Assembly: GCA_964582375.1 (NCBI GenBank)
Contig: CAZORL010000009.1
Span: 1 to 55,446, forward strand
Origin: CAKSQF01 sp964582375
GTDB taxonomy: Bacteria > Bacillota > Clostridia > Oscillospirales > CAG-272
Length of the DNA stretch: 55,446 bases
Reading direction: 5' to 3'
Every line of letters begins with the position of its first letter. The first letter of the stretch is position 1. This document shows, one piece after another, positions 48,906 through 55,446 of the stretch. Position numbers and translations under genes: made by a program. Below the pieces are notes generated by a model. That model worked only from the letters and a program-made list of their open reading frames with translations. It did no database searches and was not told the DNA's origin.

Positions 48906-50189
48906 TCAATCGGTTGTTTCGGGTGCATCCGCCGACCATGTCACACGCTCGGCAAGGACGGGAAGGAGCTTTTGCTGCATAAACTGCGAAACAAGATTTG
49001 ACTGTCCGAAGTATTCGACAAAGCCTGCAACATCCTTTATTCCGTAATAATAGCTGTAGTAGGTGGCGTACTGCTTGTAATTTTTGGTCGTCATCATGAT
49101 AAACTCATCTTTTGTCAGCTTTATCTCATAAACACCGAAAAGGTAATTCCATACAAGTCTTTGTCCGATATAGTTCTCGACGCTCGATCTTGCGTCCTCG
49201 TCAAGTTCTTTTAGCTTGTCAGCCGTAAGATCTTCCTCTTTTTTGTTCATGTACTCAAGGTAGGATTTTTTATACTCGGCGATCTGCTCATCGACCGCAT
49301 CCGACGGATATGTCTCGACCTCGACAAGTTTGCTGACAGCGTCGTAAGCTGCCTGTCCTTTATACTGACTCACAAGGAACGACTTGAAATCATCGATTTT
49401 TTCGTATTCTCCGTCCGTGTGCTTTTTGACTATCTCATCGGTGAGCGTGGGTGCGGGATCAGCAGTCTCCACCTTTGTTACCCTGACCGCAAAATCTATA
49501 AGCTTCCCGCGAAGCTCGGCTAGTCCGTAACCATCGCTGAATCGCACGGTAACGGTGAGCATATCGCCTGCTTTTGCTCCTATAAGCTGTTCTTCAAAGC
49601 CGCGAGCATTTTTCGAGGGGTCATCGAGGGATGTATACGGTCCGACAAAGCTGTTTGACCCAAGAACGAGCGGCGTTCCGCTCTCTGCTCCCTCGTTGGT
49701 CATTCCCTGCATCGTGCTGTCCGAAAATGACTCACCCTCTACCGCACCGGAGCCCGTGTAATAGATCGTGACGCGATCACCGTTTGCCGCGGCAGTATCG
49801 GCAGATGCCTCGGTATATGTCTGATACTCGGCGAGTATTTCGGAAACATATTCGTTATACTCTTCTTCTATATCCTTTTCGTAAAGGACAACGCTCGACA
49901 GAGTGCCTACCTTCAAAAACTTGAGATAGTCATCATAAACAAACTCGCCCAGCGGAAGAGGGTCGCTGCCCGAAAGCTCAGGGAAAAGCAGGGACGAAAG
50001 ATCGACATCGGTCGAGGGTGATGTTGTTGACGGCAGGGTCGATGGAGCCGTGGTGACCAAAGCCGTCGTTGTCGAGGCAGCATTTGTTGTCTTCACATCC
50101 TTTCCCGAGCAAGAGATCAAAGATGCGGCGGCAAGAGTCAGTGCGAGCGCCGAGGTAACATGACTTGTGAACTTGTTATTTTTAGACAT
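48906..50189 (-). CDS. Lipoprotein with FKBP-type and trigger-factor-like domains
   Basis: The 427-residue protein has a lipoprotein signal (AAASLISC, Cys27), a Thr/Ser/Pro linker (about 33-60), and a conserved segment at 75-130. Residues about 140-245 look like an FKBP peptidyl-prolyl isomerase (GDRVTIYYTGS, RGFEEQLIGAKAGDMLTVTV, with a Ser-rich insertion). The remaining 180 residues are helical and resemble the trigger-factor C-terminal domain. The likely role is folding of exported proteins outside the membrane. AAAGGAATT lies before the ATG. Lipidation would follow Lgt/Lsp and perhaps the Lnt-like enzyme. Confidence 0.8.
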   Translation of the reverse strand: MSKNNKFTSHVTSALALTLAAASLISCSGKDVKTTNAASTTTALVTTAPSTLPSTTSPSTDVDLSSLLFPELSGSDPLPLGEFVYDDYLKFLKVGTLSSVVLYEKDIEEEYNEYVSEILAEYQTYTEASADTAAANGDRVTIYYTGSGAVEGESFSDSTMQGMTNEGAESGTPLVLGSNSFVGPYTSLDDPSKNARGFEEQLIGAKAGDMLTVTVRFSDGYGLAELRGKLIDFAVRVTKVETADPAPTLTDEIVKKHTDGEYEKIDDFKSFLVSQYKGQAAYDAVSKLVEVETYPSDAVDEQIAEYKKSYLEYMNKKEEDLTADKLKELDEDARSSVENYIGQRLVWNYLFGVYEIKLTKDEFIMMTTKNYKQYATYYSYYYGIKDVAGFVEYFGQSNLVSQFMQQKLLPVLAERVTWSADAPETTD

Positions 50190-50252
50190 TATTAAAATTC
50201 CTTTTTGTTAAACATCGACGCATGTGATCGCCGACTGATATTTCCACGCTTT

Positions 50253-50281
50253 ATTATAGTCAAAATTTGTGAATAAATCAA
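50253..50281 (-). promoter_or_regulatory. Promoter of the lipoprotein gene
   Basis: On the minus strand TTGATT (50281-50276), 17 bases, TATAAT (50258-50253). Confidence 0.78.
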
Positions 50282-50363
50282 CCCTTTTCCCTCTTTTTTG
50301 CTTTGTATGCGATCGTATAGGGCGGTTTGAATTATGAATACAATGATAATTTTGAAAAATCTA

Positions 50364-50392
50364 TTGAAAAAAACCAAAAAATTTGGTATAAT
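50364..50392 (+). promoter_or_regulatory. Promoter of the GH2 gene
   Basis: TTGAAA (50364-50369), 17 bases, TATAAT (50387-50392). The leader is about 30 bases. Confidence 0.8.
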
Positions 50393-50428
50393 GTCCTTGC
50401 AAAAAAATATAAGCGAGGTATTCGTACT

Positions 50429-52144
50429 ATGAATATGCCAAGACCCGAATATCCCCGCCCTCAGCTTGTCCGCGATCAGTGGGTAAACCTGAACGGCACA
50501 TGGGAATTTGAGATCGACAACGCCGTTGTCGGAAAAGCAAAAAAATTTAACGAGAGAGCCCATCTTGACGGAGAGATCACCGTTCCCTTCTGTCCCGAGA
50601 GCGTTCTGTCCGGTGTCGGAAATGTTGATTTCATGAACTGTGTATGGTACAGAAAAGACATCGAGATCCCGTACGACTGGGCAGGAAAGAATGTTCTCCT
50701 CACATTCGGTGCGGTCGATTATCACGCAACCGTATATGTTAACGGTGAGTACTGCGGAGAGCACAAGGGCGGCTACACTCCTTTCACGCTTGACATAACC
50801 AAGCACCTCAAAGAGAGTGGCAACTACATAACCCTTTGTGCAGAGGACTATACAAGAAGCGGTGATCAGCCCGTCGGCAAGCAGTCGCAGGCATACTACT
50901 CCGCAGGTTGCTCCTACACCAGAACGACCGGCATTTGGCAGACAGTCTTCATGGAGCCTGTTGACAAATTCTATGTCGAGAGCTACAAGACCTATCCCGA
51001 TCTTGAGAACTGTGCTGTTGACCTTGAGATCAAGCTGAACAACTACGCATTCGGCTCAAAGATCACTGCTGTTGCCTTCTACGAGGGCAAAAAGGTCGGC
51101 GAGGCATCGACGATCCTTGAGTCCATGTCGGCAAATATCTACCTTCCCCTTTCCGAGAAGCATCTTTGGGAAGTCGGTGCAGGCAGACTTTACGATCTGG
51201 CGATCACGGTTGAGAACGACGGAAAGATCACCGATGCCGTAACAAGTTATTTCGGACTCCGTTCGGTTGCGCTCACCAATCGCAAATTCATGCTCAACGG
51301 CAAGAGCGTTTTCGGCAGATGGGTACTTGATCAGGGATTCTATCCCGACGGCATCTACACCGCTCCCACCGACGAGGCACTCAAAGCTGACATCGAGAGA
51401 TCGATCGAGCTTGGTTTTAATGGTGCAAGACTTCATCAGAAGATCTTCGAGCCTCGTTTCCTCTATTGGGCAGACAAGCTCGGCTATCTTGTATGGGGCG
51501 AGCACGGCAACTGGGGAATCAACTACACCGATCTGCGTCAGATTGCAAACTGGCTGCCCGAGTGGATGGAATCGGTCGTTCGCGATTTCAACCATCCCTC
51601 ACTCATTGGTTGGTGTCCCTTCAACGAAACATGGGATGTTAACGGCAACAGACAGTCGGATGACATAATCAGGATCTGCTACGAAGTTACAAAGGCTATG
51701 GATCCGACACGTCCCGTTATTGACACATCGGGCAACTACCATGTCGGCGGACACACCGATATATTCGACATTCACGATTACGATCAGAATGTCGAAAGCT
51801 ACACCGAGCGTATCGGCAAGGGCGTATTCGTAACATTCAAGGATCGTCAGAACTGGTACGGGCATCCCTTCTTCGTATCCGAATACGGCGGAATCCAGTG
51901 GTCGGTCACCGAAAATGGTTGGGGTTACGGCAATGCACCGAAGACCGAAGAGGAATTTATCGCTCGCTACAAGGGTCTCACCGAGGCGATGTTGAACAAT
52001 CCCGATTGCTTTGCATTCTGCTACACTCAGCTCTACGATGTTGAGCAAGAGCAGAATGGTCTCATGACCTACGACAGAAAGTACAAATTCGATCCGAAGA
52101 TATTCCGCGATATCAACACACAGAAGGCTGCTGTCGAAGACTAA
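50429..52144 (+). CDS. Glycoside hydrolase family 2 (beta-galactosidase/glucuronidase-like)
   Basis: The 571-residue protein has the GH2 order: jelly-roll sugar-binding domain (RPQLVRDQWVNLNGTWEFEID start, VWYRKDIEIP), an Ig-like domain, and the TIM barrel (GVRLHQ-like NGARLHQKIFEPRF). Glu400 in CPFNETWD is the acid/base and Glu485 in FVSEYGGIQW the nucleophile. No signal peptide. The start at 50429 follows GCGAGGT; two ATGs are two codons apart. Likely released sugars from imported oligosaccharides; specificity cannot be read from sequence. Single-gene unit. Confidence 0.9.
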   Translation: MNMPRPEYPRPQLVRDQWVNLNGTWEFEIDNAVVGKAKKFNERAHLDGEITVPFCPESVLSGVGNVDFMNCVWYRKDIEIPYDWAGKNVLLTFGAVDYHATVYVNGEYCGEHKGGYTPFTLDITKHLKESGNYITLCAEDYTRSGDQPVGKQSQAYYSAGCSYTRTTGIWQTVFMEPVDKFYVESYKTYPDLENCAVDLEIKLNNYAFGSKITAVAFYEGKKVGEASTILESMSANIYLPLSEKHLWEVGAGRLYDLAITVENDGKITDAVTSYFGLRSVALTNRKFMLNGKSVFGRWVLDQGFYPDGIYTAPTDEALKADIERSIELGFNGARLHQKIFEPRFLYWADKLGYLVWGEHGNWGINYTDLRQIANWLPEWMESVVRDFNHPSLIGWCPFNETWDVNGNRQSDDIIRICYEVTKAMDPTRPVIDTSGNYHVGGHTDIFDIHDYDQNVESYTERIGKGVFVTFKDRQNWYGHPFFVSEYGGIQWSVTENGWGYGNAPKTEEEFIARYKGLTEAMLNNPDCFAFCYTQLYDVEQEQNGLMTYDRKYKFDPKIFRDINTQKAAVED

Positions 52145-52153
52145 ATTAACACA

Positions 52154-52193
52154 AAAAATCTCTCTTGGTCCTTTCGTGCCAAGAGAGATTTTT
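52154..52193. terminator. Bidirectional terminator between GH2 and M16 peptidase genes
   Basis: AAAAATCTCTCTTGG pairs with CCAAGAGAGATTTTT (52179-52193), perfect 15-base-pair stem, ten-base loop, T-tailed both ways. Confidence 0.92.
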
Positions 52194-52210
52194 ATATAAT
52201 TTATATAGGA

Positions 52211-55114
52211 TCAAAGATCTTCTTTTATTGCAAAGATGTCGCCCGACTCTTCGATCTTGTCTTTATTACCGACAACCACGCAAAGATTCTTTTCTGCAAG
52301 AGGAGCAATAAGGGATGCAAATCCTTCGATATCCGATGCGGTTGTGGACATTGCCTGTCTCTTATATTCGCGTCTTCTTTCATCATTGTTTCCTTCGAAA
52401 TAGTTAGTTTGCGCACTTGCGCCTATATCGCGCGGGCAGAGCGGACGCTCGTAAGCCGCGGCAGTCGATATGACATACTTCTCGATATCGGGTGTTCTCG
52501 ACGCAAATCCGTCAAGATAAGAGAGCGTCTTATCATAAGTCTCGATGGTTCCCTTCACCGACGGGTCGCGGAATGAGCTGAATCCTGCGTATTTATCGTC
52601 AGCCTTGAAGCCTACACCATACGCACCGCCGCGAACTCTGACCTCGTTCCACAGCCAATCAAGCGAAAGAATGTTTGCGAGGACGCGGAGCTTTCCGCTG
52701 TATTCAACACCCGACTCTGCAGGATTATACCCCTTTGCAACATAGTTTACGCCCGCAGGGATGAAGAATGCCTCGTTTCCGCGGTATTCGGGAGTGAGTT
52801 TATAGATCTTTCCCGAGCCTGTAGCACTATTGAACGCAGGATCTGCCGAAACAAATCCATCGACTGCCGACTGCTCGCCGGTAATGCCTACGGTAAGGTT
52901 TTCAAAGCAAAGCTCGCGTGCGACTGACTCGAGTCCGACCTTTATCTCATCAAAGCGTGCGTCGAAGTCAGCACAAAGCCCGGACAGGAATTTATAGTAG
53001 CCTATTCCGAAGAGCTTGTCGTCATACGCGCCCTCGACCGAGCAGTAGGATTTGACACGTGTTGACGCGTAATTGTCACCTCTCTGCATGATCATCATCT
53101 GCATCATGCTCTTTGCCTGATAGAGTATCTTTCTGATCTCTTCTTTGTTTATGGTGCTGTGGCAGACGACCTCAGAGCCAAGATCGAGCGCATCCTTGAG
53201 ATTGTCTTCAAGAATGCTTGACTTGACCACGAAGCAAGGCGTGACCTTGGTCGTGTCTTTTGCATCAACAAAAGAGCGGACAGACGCATCAAGCGAGCCG
53301 AATTTGGTCTTGATCTGCGCATCAAGGTCAGCCGCGCTGTATTTTTCGGTGGAAATCTGACCGAGAAGATTTGCGTAAAGTGCCGCATACGAAAGGTCTT
53401 CGGGAGCAAGACCCGAGAGATCAAAATAATAGTTGACATATGCGATCCTTTTTGTAAAGAGATCGGTGATAACGAGCGGTCTGTCGCGGAACATGCCGAC
53501 CTTGTACGGAAGCTCGGTGATCTTGTCCGAAACATCGGCAACAGAGAGCTTCGGAAGGGTCGCGAGTGCCTCGGGGGTATCTTCGGCCGTCTGATACTTA
53601 ACAAGTCGGCGATTGGTATCAACAACATCGCAAAGCTCGGACTCCGAGAGAGATGCTCTGTATTTTTCGACTCGCTCAGCCTCGACCTTTGCCTGCTCTG
53701 CCGCAATAGTCTTGGACGGGGTCATAACAACGATAGCCTTGTGATCAGAGTTCAGGAGGTATTTCTCGATAAGATCCTCAAAATATCTGCCCTGAACGCC
53801 GTTTTTGATGTTAACCAGTGCCTGCTCGTATTCAAGATAGATAGCAGGATCGCCACCGTAGAGCCAGCTCGACATCATATCAAGGTTGTAAAGAAGTCCC
53901 GTCGGCATCGAGCCTTGTTTGCCCTCGCGAAGTCTGAACTCAGCCTGATTGATCTCGGCAAGGAGAAGCTTTTTGTCGATTCCCTCTTTGACAAGCTTTT
54001 CAAGTTCGGAACGAAGAAGTGCGATGAATGCATCCTTTTTATCCGGATCGGTCTTGCGGAGTTCGAGTGCGACATAAGGCTGTGCAATGCCGTCGTAAAC
54101 GAGCGCCCAAAGATCCTCACCGAGTCCGCTTTCAAGCACTGTTTTTTTGAGCGGCGACTCATTGGTGGATGCAAGAGCCTGCATCAGGATATCAAACGCG
54201 AGCAATTTTTCACGCTCTGAGAAATCACCGACGACAGATGCAAATGCGATGTAGCTGTTCTTTTCCTCGCTGTCGCTCTCGGAGATCGAGTAAACGCCGT
54301 GCGCGTCGAGCTTGACGGTAGGTGTCTGCTTTGCGATATCGAAGAAGTTGCCTGTGCGATCGTATTTCGAGAGATATTCCCTGTCGATGTACTCAAGTCG
54401 CTCTACAACATCCATATTGCCGTAGAGGAACATGAACGAGTTTTCGGGATGATAATACTTTTTGTGAGCGGCAAGGAACTGCTCATATGTAAGATCGGGG
54501 ATAACAGAGGGATCGCCGCCAGACGAATGTCTGTAGATCGTGTCGGGATAGAGTGCGGCGTCAATGAGGTGGAACATCTGCGTGTCAACAGACGAATATG
54601 CACCCTTCATCTCATTGAAGACGACACCGCGAAGCGACATAGGCTGATCTTTGTCCTCGATCTCGTAATGCCAGCCCTCTTGCATGAAGATCTCCTCGTG
54701 ATCGTAAACAGCGGGAGCAAAGACAGCGTCGAGATAAACGCTCATAAGGTTTGCGAAATCTTTGTCATTGCAGCTGGCAACGGGATATCCTGTTTTGTCG
54801 GGGAATGTGATAGCATTCAGGAAGGTCGCCATAGATCCCTTAAGAAGGTCTACAAACGGCTCTTTGACCGGGAAACGCTTAGATCCGCACAAAACCGAGT
54901 GCTCGATGATGTGGAAAACGCCGGTACTGTCCTCAGGAAGCGTTTTGAACATGACAGAAAAGACCTTATTGTCATCATCGCAGTCGATATAAATAAGTTT
55001 TGCGCCCGATTTGATGTGCTCAAGCTCGCAGAGATTGCCGCTGATCTCGTCAATGTACCTGATACGGTCAACGCGAAATCCACCGTAAACTTTGTTCAGT
55101 TCAAGTTTTGCCAT
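52211..55114 (-). CDS. M16C-family insulinase-type metallopeptidase (presequence protease-like)
   Basis: The 967-residue protein has the inverted zinc motif HIIEH (His68, Glu71, His72) followed by the M16C hallmark SVLCGSKRFPVKEPF, GYPVASCNDKDFANLMSVYLDAVF, and the third-ligand region EEIFMQEGWHYE (Glu near 160), then four repeated M16 domains. Homologues (PreP, falcilysin-like Clostridial enzymes) degrade small peptides inside a closed chamber. GAGAGGATGG lies before the ATG at 55114. Single-gene unit; no signal peptide, so it is cytoplasmic. Confidence 0.93.
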   Translation of the reverse strand: MAKLELNKVYGGFRVDRIRYIDEISGNLCELEHIKSGAKLIYIDCDDDNKVFSVMFKTLPEDSTGVFHIIEHSVLCGSKRFPVKEPFVDLLKGSMATFLNAITFPDKTGYPVASCNDKDFANLMSVYLDAVFAPAVYDHEEIFMQEGWHYEIEDKDQPMSLRGVVFNEMKGAYSSVDTQMFHLIDAALYPDTIYRHSSGGDPSVIPDLTYEQFLAAHKKYYHPENSFMFLYGNMDVVERLEYIDREYLSKYDRTGNFFDIAKQTPTVKLDAHGVYSISESDSEEKNSYIAFASVVGDFSEREKLLAFDILMQALASTNESPLKKTVLESGLGEDLWALVYDGIAQPYVALELRKTDPDKKDAFIALLRSELEKLVKEGIDKKLLLAEINQAEFRLREGKQGSMPTGLLYNLDMMSSWLYGGDPAIYLEYEQALVNIKNGVQGRYFEDLIEKYLLNSDHKAIVVMTPSKTIAAEQAKVEAERVEKYRASLSESELCDVVDTNRRLVKYQTAEDTPEALATLPKLSVADVSDKITELPYKVGMFRDRPLVITDLFTKRIAYVNYYFDLSGLAPEDLSYAALYANLLGQISTEKYSAADLDAQIKTKFGSLDASVRSFVDAKDTTKVTPCFVVKSSILEDNLKDALDLGSEVVCHSTINKEEIRKILYQAKSMMQMMIMQRGDNYASTRVKSYCSVEGAYDDKLFGIGYYKFLSGLCADFDARFDEIKVGLESVARELCFENLTVGITGEQSAVDGFVSADPAFNSATGSGKIYKLTPEYRGNEAFFIPAGVNYVAKGYNPAESGVEYSGKLRVLANILSLDWLWNEVRVRGGAYGVGFKADDKYAGFSSFRDPSVKGTIETYDKTLSYLDGFASRTPDIEKYVISTAAAYERPLCPRDIGASAQTNYFEGNNDERRREYKRQAMSTTASDIEGFASLIAPLAEKNLCVVVGNKDKIEESGDIFAIKEDL

Positions 55115-55168
55115 TAAAATCCATCCTCTCGTGATGCAATGCATCAAGTAAAAATTTCTTATGCTGGA

Positions 55169-55197
55169 ATTATACCATAAAATATGCAATTTGTCAA
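55169..55197 (-). promoter_or_regulatory. Consensus promoter of the M16 peptidase gene
   Basis: On the minus strand TTGACA (55197-55192), 17 bases, TATAAT (55174-55169). Confidence 0.85.
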
Positions 55198-55332
55198 GGA
55201 AATTTACAAAAATACACCGATATCTCTTAAATTGTTTCAGCTTTACTCACTTATAAAAGATTAGGGGTAATTTAGTCGCCATCTCCCACCGCCGTATACA
55301 AACGAGGAAAATTCAAAAATATGTCTAAAACA

Positions 55333-55374
55333 AAGTCCCGAAAAGCCTTATGTAGTTAAGGGTTTTCGGGACTT
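55333..55374. terminator. Long hairpin at right edge
   Basis: AAGTCCCGAAAA (55333-55344) pairs with TTTTCGGGACTT (55363-55374), plus CC/GG inside after one mismatch. It may end a transcript from beyond the window. The rest of 55198-55446 holds no gene that I can see. Confidence 0.5.
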
Positions 55375-55446
55375 AACATTTGCCGTGAAATTGCAAGAAA
55401 AATGCGAGAAATCGGGCGAAAAACAGTAAATAATCTAAAAAGCAAA

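Noticed and set aside
54299..55117. Plus-strand open frame of about 272 codons opposite the M16 peptidase
   Set aside because: Antisense to the zinc-motif region of a conserved peptidase; no independent signals.

Overview
The window looks like a chromosomal segment of a spore-forming member of the Bacillota, most likely class Clostridia. The reasons are: the first codons of a SpoVT-type sporulation regulator at the left edge (minus strand), a protein made only of the Spo0A effector domain, an S-layer-homology protein, near-consensus sigma-A promoters (TTGACA-17-TATAAT), AAGGAGG-type ribosome binding sites, and the conserved order ylxM-ffh-rpsP-khpA. Base composition is moderate. I cannot name a genus from sequence alone. 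Most of the window is core genome; I see no prophage, insertion sequence, CRISPR array or toxin-antitoxin cassette.

Layout. 1-6.6 kb: spoVT start, queA (queuosine), dapA-dapB (lysine/peptidoglycan), a CofE-like gamma-glutamyl ligase homologue and htpG. 6.7-8.9 kb: a two-gene minus-strand operon of a membrane-anchored cohesin-like/cysteine-repeat surface protein followed by a stand-alone Spo0A DNA-binding domain, the most unusual pair here. 9.0-11.7 kb: yqhQ and a membrane protein with an external leucine-rich-repeat tail. 11.7-19.7 kb: a long plus-strand run (TIM-barrel isomerase, Gfo/Idh/MocA dehydrogenase, mutS, mutL, tgt). 19.8-22.1 kb: the SRP/ribosome operon ylxM-ffh-rpsP-khpA on the minus strand. 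22.2-27.5 kb: an SDR enzyme, then a GntR/YtrA-type regulator with a clear operator, an ABC transporter pair and a lipoprotein amidase. 27.5-32.4 kb: yebC-argS, an esterase and an SLH protein. 32.5-38.9 kb: two RluA-type pseudouridine synthases, a DUF3810 metallopeptidase-like protein, murA and an apolipoprotein N-acyltransferase homologue. 38.9-44.2 kb: a cysteine desulfurase-like enzyme with a DUF3343 Se/S-carrier-like protein, upp with a structured leader, and an overlapping operon GNAT-queuosine precursor transporter-SDR-TIM barrel. 44.3-55.4 kb: DUF6512, MBL-fold and GH127 genes, divergent tRNA-Arg(CCG) and tRNA-Leu(CAA), a decayed ABC-exporter tail, an SGNH hydrolase, a FKBP/trigger-factor-like lipoprotein, a GH2 glycosidase and an M16 presequence-protease-type peptidase.

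How the parts fit. queA, tgt and the YhhQ-type transporter lie in three separate places but form one route: uptake of a queuosine precursor, insertion into tRNA by Tgt, and the QueA step; no de novo queCDE genes are seen here. dapA/dapB, murA, the amidase and the lipoprotein genes serve the cell envelope. Transcription units are well separated: most convergent pairs share a bidirectional hairpin terminator, and several divergent pairs share a compact promoter region. All coordinates and motifs were read by eye; family names come from recognition of motifs, not from database searches.
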